From the NCBI GenBank assembly GCA_947167715.1, contig CAMVJD010000021.1, forward strand, positions 1 to 47,137: DNA of 47,137 nt, in the 5' to 3' direction. The first letter of the stretch is position 1. Every line of letters starts with the position of its first letter. The stretch is from an uncultured Eubacteriaceae bacterium. Its GTDB lineage: Bacteria; Bacillota; Clostridia; Lachnospirales; CAG-274. Of this stretch, positions 32,389-42,276 are shown in pieces. The notes under the pieces are model-generated. The model ran no database searches. It saw only the letters and a program-made list of their open reading frames with translations, and had not been told where the DNA came from. A program made the position numbers and the translations under genes.

Positions 32389-34449
32389 ATGAAAAAGAAA
32401 TTAACTGCTCTTCTGCTTGCAGCGCTGCTTTCCTGTGCCGCGCCTTTCACCGGCTATGCGGGTACTATATCCTCAACGACATCTTATACGCTTAAGGAAA
32501 GCTCGGGCACCAAGACCTTCACCGTTGAAGAGGAATACAAAAACCTTACTATAACCCCGCGTTCAGCGGATAAGCCTATAACACTAACTACAAGCTCGCT
32601 TGACCTTTCGGGCGGCGGAAGCAAAAATGACCTTTGCATCAGCTTTAATGTTACGGGACCCTGCCGAATAAGCGTTAAGTTTGCGGGTACGAACACAGAC
32701 GAAAGAACACTTGTACTGGAGGAAGGCACAAGCGGTCAAACAGCTTCGCAAACAAATTCTTCAAACAGCGAAAGCTCTGCCTCGGTACTTAATTATGATT
32801 ACACCGGTAACGGCGAAAAGATATACCTTTATTCAAAAACAAAGGGCCTTCACCTTTATTCACTGTCCGTTACCTACCCCGAGGTAATAAAGGGCGATGC
32901 CGACTTTGACGGCAAAATAACGGGATCGGACGCAAGGGCTGTTTTAAAGCATCTTGCGGGTATAGCACCCGTGACCGCTGCCGATGTTTTAAATGCGATG
33001 AACGCAAATTCAAGCGGGAATGTTGACCTGCTTGATGCTATATGGATACTTAATAACCTTACCCCCGATGTCGGCGGAGATGTTGTGATAGATACCATAG
33101 ATACCTCGGACGGTACGGAGGTAAGCAATTTCACCGAATTAAAATCCGCCTTTAGCAAATCGAATGCCAAGGTCTATGTTATGGATGATATAGAATGCTC
33201 CGACCGTCTTGAACTTTCAAAGGGTAATCAATCGCTTATCGGCGTTCCCAAATCGGACGGTACCCTGCCCTCGCTTAATTTTGAAAATATGACGGGCAAG
33301 ACAAGCGATATAATACATAATGCTTCAAGCGACGGTGATGTCGGCGTAAGAGTAAATTCCGCAAATAATGTTATCAAAAACCTTGTGATAGAGCACGCAC
33401 ATGATAACGGTATACAAATAAAGGGCTCGGGCGCACTTTACAATACCGTTGAAAACGTGATCGTGCGCTATAACAATGACAGCGGTATGCAGATAACCGG
33501 CGGCGCCTACGGCACTACCGTAAAAAATGTATACAGCTACCGTAACTGCGATGTTTATACGGGTGGCGGCAATGCGGACGGCTTTGCGGTAAAATTGAGT
33601 GCAGGCCCCGAGACCACCACGGATGCAAGCACATTCCAAGATAAGGGGCACACATTTGAAAACTGCTTTGCCTGGGATAACGGCGACGACGGCTGGGACA
33701 GCTTTGATTATCCCGAAAGTGAGCAGACCTCTCCCGTAAAATGGACATACAAAATAAGCTATAAAAACTGTATGTGCTGGAATAACGGTATTCCTGCCGT
33801 ACACCTTGGCTATGCCGACTATGTGAACGGCCTGCCCCTTGACGAAGAGCTTCCCGTTATGCATCACCTCCGAGCGCTTGTTTCCGACAGCGTTTACCAA
33901 AGCTTTAAAACGGCATATAATAACGGCACTCTCGGCTCGCGTACTATGAGTGTTTCCGATTATTACAAGGCAGCGGATAATATACTAAATGCAGCAATAC
34001 CCGCAGGCGGAAGCACTTATTCCTTTGCCAACTACGCATCAAAGGCCTGGGACGGCAACCCCAACGGCTTTAAGATAGGCAGCAAATATACACAGAAGAT
34101 CTCCGAAAGGACCTTTAATAAGTGTATAGCCTTCGATCATCAGGCCGCGGGCTTTGACAAAAACAATTCGGGCTGCTATATAGAGCTTACCGATACAATA
34201 AGCTTTAACAATAAGTATAATTACCATTTCTCGGGCTGTACCGCAAGAATATGGGAAAACGTAATGGGCTGGAGCTTAAACGGCTCAAACGACTGGCCGA
34301 CAGCCGCAAGCGGTGTTACCGTAAAACAGACGACCCCTGCCTCGGTCACACAGACCGAAGCACAGATAAGAGAGGCCGCACAAAAGGTAATTGATACCGC
34401 AGCGGATAATAAATTTACCGCAACAAATATTTTTGATACGGTGTTCTGA
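32389..34449 (+). CDS. Secreted pectate lyase (PL9-like) with an internal dockerin
   Basis: A 686-aa exported protein. Signal peptide 1-24 (GYA cleavage) leads to a beta-rich N-terminal module (about 25-165), a type I-like dockerin (about 168-224) and a right-handed beta-helix resembling polysaccharide lyase family 9 (about 245-640), with GGNADGFAVKLSAGP and the acidic, calcium-site-like DNGDDGWDSFD. It should cleave polygalacturonate by beta-elimination. The first dockerin loop (DADFDGKITGSD) is canonical; the second (NANSSGNVDLLD) has lost the Asp ligands at positions 1, 3 and 5. Dockerins bind cohesins of cellulosomes, but they are more often terminal than internal. The ATG at 32389 follows AAAGGAG. 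Two hairpins end the transcript. Confidence 0.88.
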   Translation: MKKKLTALLLAALLSCAAPFTGYAGTISSTTSYTLKESSGTKTFTVEEEYKNLTITPRSADKPITLTTSSLDLSGGGSKNDLCISFNVTGPCRISVKFAGTNTDERTLVLEEGTSGQTASQTNSSNSESSASVLNYDYTGNGEKIYLYSKTKGLHLYSLSVTYPEVIKGDADFDGKITGSDARAVLKHLAGIAPVTAADVLNAMNANSSGNVDLLDAIWILNNLTPDVGGDVVIDTIDTSDGTEVSNFTELKSAFSKSNAKVYVMDDIECSDRLELSKGNQSLIGVPKSDGTLPSLNFENMTGKTSDIIHNASSDGDVGVRVNSANNVIKNLVIEHAHDNGIQIKGSGALYNTVENVIVRYNNDSGMQITGGAYGTTVKNVYSYRNCDVYTGGGNADGFAVKLSAGPETTTDASTFQDKGHTFENCFAWDNGDDGWDSFDYPESEQTSPVKWTYKISYKNCMCWNNGIPAVHLGYADYVNGLPLDEELPVMHHLRALVSDSVYQSFKTAYNNGTLGSRTMSVSDYYKAADNILNAAIPAGGSTYSFANYASKAWDGNPNGFKIGSKYTQKISERTFNKCIAFDHQAAGFDKNNSGCYIELTDTISFNNKYNYHFSGCTARIWENVMGWSLNGSNDWPTAASGVTVKQTTPASVTQTEAQIREAAQKVIDTAADNKFTATNIFDTVF

Positions 34450-34456
34450 CAAGCAA

Positions 34457-34497
34457 AAAAAGCGAAGAATAGGGTTTACGCCCTTTCTTCGCTTTTT
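34457..34497 (+). terminator. Terminator of the plsC-alaX-pectate lyase unit
   Basis: AAAAAGCGAAGAA (34457-34469) pairs with TTCTTCGCTTTTT (34485-34497), with an inner GGG/CCC stem. It has A and T tracts on both sides and can act in both directions. Confidence 0.88.
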
Positions 34498-34504
34498 ATA
34501 AAAA

Positions 34505-34539
34505 TCCCGTATTTCGGAAATGCATCCGCAAATACGGGA
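34505..34539 (-). terminator. Second hairpin, probable accA-side terminator
   Basis: TCCCGTATTT (34505-34514) pairs with AAATACGGGA (34530-34539), and CGGA/TCCG extend the stem inward with a one-base bulge. It lies just past the accA stop on the minus strand. Confidence 0.7.
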
Positions 34540-34548
34540 CAAATCATC

Positions 34549-35346
34549 TTACTCGCTGAATTCACCAAATTTTCTGAATCTTGCGTATCTTTCATTTAAA
34601 AGCTGGTCAACGGGCTTATCGCAAAGGATATCCAGCTCGGTCACAAGCTTGCTTTTAAGCAGGTTTGCGGTAAAGCCAAAATCGTTTTGAGCGCCGCCCT
34701 TTGCCTCTTTTATGACCTTTTCTATTATGCCCATTTCAAGCAGGTCGTTTGCGGTCAGCTTCATAACATCCGCAGCCTCCTTGGCGCGGTTTGCATCCTT
34801 CCACAAAATACTTGCAAAGCCCTCGGGGCTGAGTATGGCATAAACGGAGTTTTCGAGCATCCAAACCCTGTCCGTTACGGCAAGTGCAAGCGCACCGCCG
34901 CTGCCGCCCTCACCGATGACAACGGAAATTGACGGAACCTTAAGCTCTGCCATTTCAAGCAGGTTTCTTGCAATAGCCTCGCCCTGTCCGCGTTCCTCCG
35001 CACCGACACCGCAGTATGCACCGCTGGTATTGATAAGGTTTATTATGGGACGGCCGAATTTTTCCGCCTGCTTCATTAAGCGAAGAGCCTTGCGGTAGCC
35101 CTCGGGATGCGGAGAACCAAAGTTTCTTTCGATATTCTCCTCCATAGACTTGCCCTTTTGTATACCGATAACGGTAACGGGTCTGTTTACAAGCCAGGCA
35201 ACACCGCCGACAATGGCCTTATCATCACGGAACTGTCTGTCACCGTGCATTTCGACAAAGCCCTCAAAAATATGGTTAATATAATCAAGTGCGGTAGGTC
35301 TTGACACCTTACGCGCAATTTTGACATTATCATAAGCGCCCGCCAT
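34549..35346 (-). CDS. accA: Acetyl-CoA carboxylase carboxyltransferase subunit alpha
   Basis: With AccD, transfers the carboxyl group from carboxybiotin to acetyl-CoA, giving malonyl-CoA for fatty acid synthesis. The 265-aa protein has the crotonase-like core with [20 protein letters not shown] and [20 protein letters not shown]. It is shorter at the N-terminus than the E. coli form, as is usual in Clostridia. It begins directly at the accD stop and is the last gene of the fab operon. Confidence 0.97.
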   Translation of the reverse strand: MAGAYDNVKIARKVSRPTALDYINHIFEGFVEMHGDRQFRDDKAIVGGVAWLVNRPVTVIGIQKGKSMEENIERNFGSPHPEGYRKALRLMKQAEKFGRPIINLINTSGAYCGVGAEERGQGEAIARNLLEMAELKVPSISVVIGEGGSGGALALAVTDRVWMLENSVYAILSPEGFASILWKDANRAKEAADVMKLTANDLLEMGIIEKVIKEAKGGAQNDFGFTANLLKSKLVTELDILCDKPVDQLLNERYARFRKFGEFSE

Positions 35347-36239
35347 TATTCCGCACCGTCCTTTCTGCCCGAATGAAGCCTTAAAATATCTCTTAATTTA
35401 ATGGGCATTTCTTCCCTTGTTACTATAAGGTCTACAAAGCCGTGTTCAAGCTGGAACTCCGCAGTCTGGAACTCGTCTGGAAGCTTTTGCTTTATAGTGC
35501 CCTCAATAACACGTCTGCCTGCAAAGCCGATAAGCGCCTTGGGCTCGGAGATTATAATATCGCCAAGCATAGCAAAGCTTGCCGTAACACCGCCCGTTGT
35601 GGGGTCGGTAAGCACGGTGATATATAAAAGCCCCGCCTTTGAGTGTCTTGCCGCAGCAGCAGATACCTTTGCCATCTGCATAAGCGAAACTATACCTTCC
35701 TGCATTCTTGCACCGCCGGAGCAGGCAAAAATAATTATAGGCAGCTTGTGTTCGGTCGCATATTCAAAGGCCCTTGTAAGCTTTTCGCCCACAACGCTGC
35801 CCATGGATGCCATCATAAAGCCGCTGTCCATAACGCCGATAACGGTCTTTTCGCCGCCAATGGTGCAGGTACCCGTGATAACGGCATCCTTAAGGTTGGT
35901 CTTTTCCTGCATTTTTGCAATTTTTTCCTCATAATCGGGGAAATTAAGCGGATTCTTGGCCTGCAAGGTCTCGTCCATTTCCTTAAACGAGCCCTCGTCA
36001 ACGGTCAAACGTATCCTTTCCTTTGAATTAAGGCGGAAATATCTTGCGCATTTGGGACAAATTTTAAGCTTGCCCAATTCCTTTTTTTCAAAAACATTCT
36101 CACACGACGGACACTTGATACCCGTTGCGGGTACGGGAGCTTCGTCCTTTGCCTTGTCCGTTCTGTGCGGCATTTCAAGTTTTATATCTTTTACCCTGTT
36201 TCTAAGGGTCTCCATATCGGGAAATTTAAAACCTGCCAT
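35346..36239 (-). CDS. accD: Acetyl-CoA carboxylase carboxyltransferase subunit beta
   Basis: The 297-aa partner of AccA. A four-Cys zinc ribbon (CPSC near 39-42 and CPKC near 58-61) is followed by the carboxyltransferase core with [13 protein letters not shown] and [17 protein letters not shown]. The subunits are separate genes, not fused. accB and accC, which usually sit between fabF/fabZ and accD in clostridial operons, are not here. Confidence 0.97.
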   Translation of the reverse strand: MAGFKFPDMETLRNRVKDIKLEMPHRTDKAKDEAPVPATGIKCPSCENVFEKKELGKLKICPKCARYFRLNSKERIRLTVDEGSFKEMDETLQAKNPLNFPDYEEKIAKMQEKTNLKDAVITGTCTIGGEKTVIGVMDSGFMMASMGSVVGEKLTRAFEYATEHKLPIIIFACSGGARMQEGIVSLMQMAKVSAAAARHSKAGLLYITVLTDPTTGGVTASFAMLGDIIISEPKALIGFAGRRVIEGTIKQKLPDEFQTAEFQLEHGFVDLIVTREEMPIKLRDILRLHSGRKDGAE

Positions 36240-36249
36240 AGCTGTCTCC

Positions 36250-36672
36250 TTATCCTATCATAAAAGTCAATTCGGCTTCCGCTACCTTTTTGTCGCCTAC
36301 ATAGGCAATACCCTTGCCGATGCCCGCAACCTTTTTAAGCTTAACTATTTCAAGCTCAAGCCTTAAGGTGTCGCCGGGAATGACCTTGCCGCGGAATTTT
36401 GCCTTGTCTATACCGCCGAAATACGCTATCTTGCCCTTGAACTGTTCAAGCGACAAAAGCGCGACGGCACCTGCCTGTGCCATAGCCTCGATAATAAGCA
36501 CGCCCGGCATAACAGGCTCCTGCGGGAAATGTCCGTTGAAAAATTCCTCGTTATTGGTAACGTTTTTAATTGCAACTACCCTTTTGCCCTCTTCTATCTC
36601 GATAACGCGGTCAATAAGCAAAAACGGGTATCTGTGCGGCAATATTGCCTTTATATCCTGTGAATAAAGCAT
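36250..36672 (-). CDS. fabZ: 3-hydroxyacyl-ACP dehydratase FabZ
   Basis: A 140-aa hotdog-fold dehydratase acting on 3-hydroxyacyl-ACP in each elongation cycle. The catalytic His is in [13 protein letters not shown] (about 12-24), and the second active-site block is [21 protein letters not shown]. The ATG at 36672 is preferred because its GGAGG lies in the last codons of fabF. It is translationally coupled to fabF and followed by accD. Confidence 0.97.
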   Translation of the reverse strand: MLYSQDIKAILPHRYPFLLIDRVIEIEEGKRVVAIKNVTNNEEFFNGHFPQEPVMPGVLIIEAMAQAGAVALLSLEQFKGKIAYFGGIDKAKFRGKVIPGDTLRLELEIVKLKKVAGIGKGIAYVGDKKVAEAELTFMIG

Positions 36673-36674
36673 TT

Positions 36675-37919
36675 TCAGTCCTCCCATTTCTTAAGGCACA
36701 ATACGGCATTGTGTCCGCCAAAGCCAAACGTATTGGAAAGCGCATACTTAACTTCTCTTTCAACTGCCACATTGGGCGTATAGTTAAGGTCACACTCCTC
36801 GTCTGGTACTTTATAGTTGATTGTAGGCGGAATAAGGCTGTGCTGCATAGCAAGTATCGTTGCAATAGCCTCTATAGCACCCGTTGCACCCAAAAGGTGG
36901 CCTGTCATAGACTTTGTTGAGCTGATGTTTATTTTCTTTGCCTGCTCCTCGCCAAAGGCAACCTTTATGGCCTTTGTTTCGCCAACATCGTTAAGATGCG
37001 TGCTTGTGCCGTGAGCATTGATATAGCCTATTTCGTTTTTATCTATGCCCGCCTCGTTCATTGCGGCAAGCATAGCCTTTGCTGCGCCCATACCGTCATC
37101 TCTGGGGCTTGTCATGTGGAAGGCATCGCAGGTCGAGCCGTAGCCGACAACCTCCGCAAGTATCTTTGCGCCGCGCGCCTGTGCGCTTTCAAGTGTTTCC
37201 ATAAATACAACACCCGAGCCCTCGCCCATAACAAAGCCGTTTCTTTCCTTGTCAAAGGGCATAGATGAACGGTTGGGGTCGTTATTGGTGGAAAGCGCCT
37301 TTAATGCGGTAAAGCCCGCGATACCAAGCTTTGATACCGTAGCCTCTGCGCCGCCTGCAAGTATATAATCCGAATAACCGTGCTTTATGTTTCTGTAAGC
37401 CTCGCCTATGCAGTTTGTAGATGTGGCGCAGGCAGTAACAACATCTATACAGGTACCCATAGCACCGTATTTGATAGCTACCTGACCCGATGCCATATTA
37501 CCGATAGTCATAGGGATGCACAGAGGGCCGACCTTGCTCGGACCCTTTTCCGCAATTTTAAATGCAGCTTCCTCGATAACGGGAAGACCGCCGATACCCG
37601 AACCGATAATAACGCCAAATCTGTCCTTATCTATTTTGTCAAGGTCGATACCGCTTGACTTAACAGCCTCGTCGGCAGCAACACAGGCAAAGATAGTGAA
37701 CTTGTCCATACGCTTAAGGTCTTTTTTCTCAACAGCAACAAGGGGATCGAAATCGTCCTTTATCTCGCCCGCAATTTTGACCTTATACTCGGTAGTATCG
37801 AAGTTTTTGATAAAATCAATACCGTTGCGGCCGCTTTTCAGTCCGTCCCAAAACTGTTCAACATTATTGCCGATGGGTGTTACAGCACCCATACCTGTAA
37901 TAACAACTCTTCTTTCCAT
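36675..37919 (-). CDS. fabF: Beta-ketoacyl-ACP synthase II
   Basis: A 414-aa condensing enzyme for chain elongation. Catalytic residues: Cys in VTACATSTN, His in [11 protein letters not shown] and His in [13 protein letters not shown]. The frame starts at 37937, but a GGAGG within those extra codons places the start at 37919 ([11 protein letters not shown]), matching the family. It is followed directly by fabZ. Confidence 0.97.
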   Translation of the reverse strand: MERRVVITGMGAVTPIGNNVEQFWDGLKSGRNGIDFIKNFDTTEYKVKIAGEIKDDFDPLVAVEKKDLKRMDKFTIFACVAADEAVKSSGIDLDKIDKDRFGVIIGSGIGGLPVIEEAAFKIAEKGPSKVGPLCIPMTIGNMASGQVAIKYGAMGTCIDVVTACATSTNCIGEAYRNIKHGYSDYILAGGAEATVSKLGIAGFTALKALSTNNDPNRSSMPFDKERNGFVMGEGSGVVFMETLESAQARGAKILAEVVGYGSTCDAFHMTSPRDDGMGAAKAMLAAMNEAGIDKNEIGYINAHGTSTHLNDVGETKAIKVAFGEEQAKKINISSTKSMTGHLLGATGAIEAIATILAMQHSLIPPTINYKVPDEECDLNYTPNVAVEREVKYALSNTFGFGGHNAVLCLKKWED

Positions 37920-37956
37920 ATATGTGTTTTCCTCCATTTAAACCTGTTAAGCCTGT

Positions 37957-38679
37957 TTACATAACCATACCGCCGTCAATATTAACGACCTGACCTGTAA
38001 TATAAGGCGCATTTGCAAGAAATACCGCAAGCTCGGCAACCTCTTCGGGCTCGCCCAGTCTGCCAAGCGGTATTGTAGAAAGTATACCCTCCTTGACCTT
38101 ATCGCTTAAAACATCGGTCATAGATGTTTTTATAAAGCCGGGAGCAATGGCATTGCAGGTAATACCGCGTGATGCAAGCTCTCTGGCGGTGGACTTTGTA
38201 AGGCCTATAACACCTGCCTTGCTTGCCGCATAATTTGCCTGACCGATATTTCCGGTAACGCCTACAACGCTGCTCATATTTACTATGCTGCCGCTGCGCT
38301 GTTTAAGCATAATTTTGCTTGTGTGCTTTATCATATTAAATGTGCCCTTAAGGTTTGTGGCGATAACCGCATCAAAATCCTCCTCTTTCATACCAAGAAG
38401 AAGCTTGTCGCGCGTAATGCCCGCATTGTTTACCAGCACATCTATTGTGCCGAATTTGTCGGCAGCCGACTTTACAAGAAGCTCTGCCTGCTTAAAATCG
38501 CTTACATCGCACTGTATTGCAAGGCATTGAACACCGCAGCCCTCTATTTCCTTGATAAGCTCGTCGGGTACTGTGCTTCTGTAATTTAAAACCACATTAC
38601 AGCCCTGCTTTGCAAAGGCAAGCGCAACTGCCCTGCCTATGCCCTTTGCGGCGCCTGTAACTATTACGTTTTTAGCCAT
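37957..38679 (-). CDS. fabG: 3-oxoacyl-ACP reductase FabG
   Basis: A 240-aa short-chain dehydrogenase, NADPH dependent. It has the nucleotide-binding TGAAKGIGRA (about 8-17), NNAG, and the catalytic Ser and YAASK in MSSVVGVTGNIGQANYAASK. It ends in the typical GQVVNIDGGMVM. It abuts fabD at 38679, so the two are translationally coupled. Confidence 0.97.
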   Translation of the reverse strand: MAKNVIVTGAAKGIGRAVALAFAKQGCNVVLNYRSTVPDELIKEIEGCGVQCLAIQCDVSDFKQAELLVKSAADKFGTIDVLVNNAGITRDKLLLGMKEEDFDAVIATNLKGTFNMIKHTSKIMLKQRSGSIVNMSSVVGVTGNIGQANYAASKAGVIGLTKSTARELASRGITCNAIAPGFIKTSMTDVLSDKVKEGILSTIPLGRLGEPEEVAELAVFLANAPYITGQVVNIDGGMVM

Positions 38680-39623
38680 TATAAACCCAAACCTCCTATC
38701 GTCTTTTCAAGCGTTTTCATATCCTCTACGTTATAAACCGCGATATTTTCCGCACCCATATCCTTTGCAATTTTCTTTACAAATGATGAAAGTGTCTTTC
38801 CGGGTCCCATTTCAACAAAGGTATCCACGCCAAGCTCGATCATTTTCCTTACGGACTGATCCCATTTTACGGGGTTCATGACCTGCTTTGTAAGTATCTC
38901 GGGGATATCCGATGCCTTTTCTACCAGATCGCCTGTAAGGTTTGTAAGCACGGGAACGGACATTTCGTTAAAATCGACGTTTTTAAGCTCTTCCTTAAGC
39001 TTGTCCGATGCAGGCTTTAAAAGCGATGTATGGAAGGGACCGCTTACATTAAGAATGACCGCACGCTTGGCGCCCATTTCAAGCACTACCTCCGCCGCCT
39101 TTTCGACCGCCGCCTTATCACCCGCAATTGCTATCTGACCGGGGCAGTTGTAATTTGCTATCATACATCTGCCGATATCCGACACCTTTTCGCACGCCTG
39201 CTGTATCTTATCCGCATCAAGATTTAAAACCGCGCACATACCGCCCTCTCCGACGGGTACAGCTTCGGTCATAAAACGTCCGCGCTTTCTTACAAGCTTT
39301 ACGGCCTGCTCAAAATCAAGCACGCCGCTTGCCACAAGCGCCGAATACTCACCAAGGCTTAAGCCTGCCGCATAATCGGCTTTAAGGCCTTTTTCCTTCA
39401 TAAGCTCAAGCACCGCAACACTCATTGTCAAAATCGCGGGCTGTGTATACTCCGTTTCGTTAAGACGCTCGTCCTGGTTAAAGCAAATATCGCTTATTTT
39501 AAGTCCAAGGGCCTCGTCGGCCTTGTCAAATACCTTTTTAACGCAGTCAAAGTTCTCGTAAAGCTCCTTGCCCATGCCCGAAGCTTGAGCGCCCTGTCCG
39601 CTGAATATAAATGCTGTTTTCAT
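38679..39623 (-). CDS. fabD: Malonyl-CoA:ACP transacylase
   Basis: A 314-aa enzyme that loads malonyl groups onto acyl carrier protein. It begins KTAFIFSGQGAQASGMGKE. The nucleophile Ser is in AGLSLGEYSAL, and the catalytic His is in NVSGPFHTSLL. It lies between fabK and fabG in the standard clostridial order. Confidence 0.97.
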   Translation of the reverse strand: MKTAFIFSGQGAQASGMGKELYENFDCVKKVFDKADEALGLKISDICFNQDERLNETEYTQPAILTMSVAVLELMKEKGLKADYAAGLSLGEYSALVASGVLDFEQAVKLVRKRGRFMTEAVPVGEGGMCAVLNLDADKIQQACEKVSDIGRCMIANYNCPGQIAIAGDKAAVEKAAEVVLEMGAKRAVILNVSGPFHTSLLKPASDKLKEELKNVDFNEMSVPVLTNLTGDLVEKASDIPEILTKQVMNPVKWDQSVRKMIELGVDTFVEMGPGKTLSSFVKKIAKDMGAENIAVYNVEDMKTLEKTIGGLGL

Positions 39624-39652
39624 AAATTTATTTCCTTATCTGATAAATTATA

Positions 39653-40597
39653 TTATTCGTAATCCTTAACAAGTGCCTTAAATTCGGACATTATCTCTTC
39701 GATTATCTCCTTTGCGGGCTGTTCCTTTGTTACCATACCTGCGATCTGACCGCTCATTACCGAGCCAAAGTCCATATCGCCCTCTTTTACCGCACGCTGA
39801 AGTGCGCCTGCGCCAAGTGCGGCGATCTTTTCAAGATCGGGCTTTTCCTTGCCGCCTTCTTCCTTTTCAAGCTTGTCAAACTGTCTTGCAAGCTTATTTT
39901 TAAGCACTCTTACGGGATGACCCGTTATCTGACCCGTTGTAACGGTGTCCATATCCTTTGCCTTAAGCACCTTTTGCTTGTAATTTTCATGTACCGTACA
40001 CTCATTTGCAACAAGGAATCGTGTACCTATCTGAACGGCCTTTGCACCAAGCATAAAGCCCGCTGCCATACCTCTGCCGTCTGCAATGCCGCCCGCTGCG
40101 ATAACGGGGATAGAGACCGCATCAACTACCTGCGGCACAAGTGCCATGGTCGTTGTTCTGCCAACGTGTCCGCCGCTTTCCATACCCTCTGCGATAACTG
40201 CCGCGCAGCCTATCTTTTCCATTTTCTTTGCATGGGCAACGCTGGGGGTTACGGGGATAACGCAAATGCCGTGTTCCTTGAACTTGGGCATATATTTGCC
40301 GGGGTCGCCTGCACCTGTTGTGATGACCTTAATGCCTTCCTCGCATACAAGATCCACTATCTCCTCTACAAAGGGAGAAAGAAGCATGATATTTACGCCG
40401 AAAGGCTTATCTGTTTTTTCCTTGCATTTACGGATCTCCTCACGCACGATATCTGCGGGTGCATTGCCCGCTGCAATAATGCCAAGGCCGCCCGCCTCGG
40501 AAACGGCGCTTGCAAGGCTTGCATCTGCTATCCATGCCATTGCGCCCTGAAAAATAGGATATTTAATATTTAAAAGATCACATACTGCATTACTCAT
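39653..40597 (-). CDS. fabK: Enoyl-ACP reductase II (FMN-dependent FabK)
   Basis: A 314-aa FMN-dependent enoyl-ACP reductase of the nitronate monooxygenase-like TIM barrel family, which replaces FabI in many Firmicutes. Motifs: NIKYPIFQGAMAWIADASLA at the start, the likely catalytic His in EGMESGGHVGR, and the flavin-binding AAGGIADGRGMAAGFMLGA. Its start overlaps the stop of the DUF6572-like gene. FabK enzymes are resistant to triclosan, so this organism may be too if no FabI exists elsewhere. Confidence 0.96.
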   Translation of the reverse strand: MSNAVCDLLNIKYPIFQGAMAWIADASLASAVSEAGGLGIIAAGNAPADIVREEIRKCKEKTDKPFGVNIMLLSPFVEEIVDLVCEEGIKVITTGAGDPGKYMPKFKEHGICVIPVTPSVAHAKKMEKIGCAAVIAEGMESGGHVGRTTTMALVPQVVDAVSIPVIAAGGIADGRGMAAGFMLGAKAVQIGTRFLVANECTVHENYKQKVLKAKDMDTVTTGQITGHPVRVLKNKLARQFDKLEKEEGGKEKPDLEKIAALGAGALQRAVKEGDMDFGSVMSGQIAGMVTKEQPAKEIIEEIMSEFKALVKDYE

Positions 40598-41001
40598 TTT
40601 TTATCGTCTCCTTCTTCCTTTTTTTCAACATTTTCAGCATCCTCTGTCTTTTTCATTTCATCAAGCTGCGGCTCAACAAAATAGCCGAAAAGAATGTCCC
40701 TTTGCTTGAACTGCTCCGCAATTTTGCCGTATATTTCCTGAACCTTGCGTGTTATGGGATATTTGCATTGTATTACAATCGCAACGCCGTAGCCAACGCT
40801 TTCGGGATAATTGTTAAGGACCTGACCGCTTGTGATATACTTAAAATAATTATTGATCTTGGTCTCTATCATTTTTATGTGTTTTTTCTTTTCTTCGGGA
40901 TCCGTATCCCAGCTTATATCATCCACGATCGTAAGGATAACTCTTTTTTGTTCGTCGCTGATACTTGTTGCATCAACAATACTAAGATTAGAAAGTGCCA
41001 T
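40594..41001 (-). CDS. DUF6572-like conserved protein inside the fab operon
   Basis: A 135-aa protein that resembles the DUF6572 family (VILTIVDDISWD, IKMIETKINNYFKYITSGQV, YGVAIVIQCKY). The function is unknown. The last 25 or so residues are a disordered Lys/Glu tail. It sits between fabH and fabK with a 4-nt overlap into fabK. Acyl carrier protein is often encoded at this place, but this is not an ACP: the DSL phosphopantetheine site is absent. Its position suggests a link to fatty acid synthesis, but nothing in the sequence proves one. Confidence 0.7.
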   Translation of the reverse strand: MALSNLSIVDATSISDEQKRVILTIVDDISWDTDPEEKKKHIKMIETKINNYFKYITSGQVLNNYPESVGYGVAIVIQCKYPITRKVQEIYGKIAEQFKQRDILFGYFVEPQLDEMKKTEDAENVEKKEEGDDKK

Positions 41002-41038
41002 TAAAGTTTACCTCCGTTTGTCAAAAAGTATTTTGCCG

Positions 41039-42013
41039 TTACAGCTCTATTAAAAGGCTGCCCCAGGTCAGGCCGCCGCCAAAACCTGTAATTACGATCT
41101 TATCTCCTTTTTTAAGAAGCCCTCTGTCATCCATATCCGCAAGTGCGATCGGGATGCTTGCCGAGGATGTATTGCCGCAGTTTTCAATATTCATAAAAAA
41201 CTTTTCCACCGGCATGTCAAGTTTTTTCGCCATTGCCTCTACTATACGATAGTTTGCCTGATGCGGCACAATATATGCGATCTCGTCTTTTGAGACCCCT
41301 GCTTTTTCAAGCACAGCGCAAACACTTTGCGGCACCCTTTTGGTGGCAAAAGTAAAAATTGCCTTGCCGTCCATTTTTAAATACGGCTGTTTTTCTTTAT
41401 CGTTATCAAAAAACGGTGTATCAATAAAAAGCGCATTACCCGTCAGCTTCAAGCCGTCCGCCCCGATGGAGTGGATATCTTCGGCAATAACGCCGGCGCA
41501 CTCTTCGCTTGCCTGCACGATCACACCGCCCGCGCCGTCGCCAAAAAGCACGCAGCTGCTTCTATCCGTCCAGTCGGTTATTGCGGAAAGCACCTCCGAC
41601 CCAAAGACCATAATTTTTTTGGCCGCACCGCTTTTTATATATTTGTCCGCCACACTCATCGCATAAACAAAGCCCGAGCAAGCGGCGGAAATATCAAACG
41701 CAAAAGCATTGTCGGCGCCTATTGCAGCCTGTACAAGACAAGCCGTATTGGGTGTTGAATAATCGGGTGTAATGGTGGCGACCAGTATCATATCTATCTC
41801 AAGCGGGTCTGTCCCGCTTTTTTCGATAAGCTTTTGTGCCGCCTTTATACACAGATCAGCAGCTGTTTCACCTGTTGATACATGTCTTTGCGATATACCT
41901 GTCCTTGTCCTTATCCATTCGTCGTTTGTTTCGACCATAAGGCTCAAGTCATCATTTGTAACTGCCTTTGGCGGAAGGTAGTTGGCAAAAGCCGTTATTT
42001 TTGAATTATACAT
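41039..42013 (-). CDS. fabH: Beta-ketoacyl-ACP synthase III
   Basis: A 324-aa enzyme that starts fatty acid chains by condensing an acyl-CoA with malonyl-ACP, and so sets straight or branched chain type. Catalytic triad: Cys in ISAACSGFVYA, His in VPHQANYRI and Asn in NCGNTSSASIP. The frame is open 20 codons further, but AAGGAG precedes the ATG at 42013 (MYNSKITAFANYLP). It is first in the operon, behind a strong promoter. Confidence 0.97.
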   Translation of the reverse strand: MYNSKITAFANYLPPKAVTNDDLSLMVETNDEWIRTRTGISQRHVSTGETAADLCIKAAQKLIEKSGTDPLEIDMILVATITPDYSTPNTACLVQAAIGADNAFAFDISAACSGFVYAMSVADKYIKSGAAKKIMVFGSEVLSAITDWTDRSSCVLFGDGAGGVIVQASEECAGVIAEDIHSIGADGLKLTGNALFIDTPFFDNDKEKQPYLKMDGKAIFTFATKRVPQSVCAVLEKAGVSKDEIAYIVPHQANYRIVEAMAKKLDMPVEKFFMNIENCGNTSSASIPIALADMDDRGLLKKGDKIVITGFGGGLTWGSLLIEL

Positions 42014-42083
42014 TTGATTCTCCTTGATTTTTTCCCGCAAAAACGACTTGTCGTCATCTGCGCAGAATTTCACTTATAATAAA

Positions 42084-42112
42084 AGTATATGCTTTTTTTA
42101 CCAAAAAGTCAA
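42084..42112 (-). promoter_or_regulatory. Sigma-A promoter of the fab operon
   Basis: Minus strand -35 TTGACT (42107-42112), 17-bp spacer, -10 TATACT (42084-42089), giving a leader of about 65 nt before fabH. I see no clear FapR or FabT operator around it. Confidence 0.85.
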
Positions 42113-42193
42113 GGTATTTCTATATATTGTGTAAAGAAACGTGTTTTCAACTAAAAGTTGTGTCAATAAATTTGGCTTTTTTGTTTTTTTCAC

Positions 42194-42222
42194 TTGTAAA
42201 ATAAAGGAAATTATATTATAAT
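42194..42222 (+). promoter_or_regulatory. Sigma-A promoter of livHMGF
   Basis: -35 TTGTAA (42194-42199), 17-bp spacer, -10 TATAAT (42217-42222), about 55 nt before livH. The fab and liv promoters are divergent in a 263-bp AT-rich gap (42014-42276). Confidence 0.75.
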
Positions 42223-42276
42223 ATTAAAGATTAGTTTTTTATAGATATAATACGAAACCTAAAAGGAGGATTTTTT

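Noticed and set aside
42014..42276. FapR or FabT operator controlling the fab operon
   Set aside because: No sequence near the fabH promoter matches the operators I know well enough to call.
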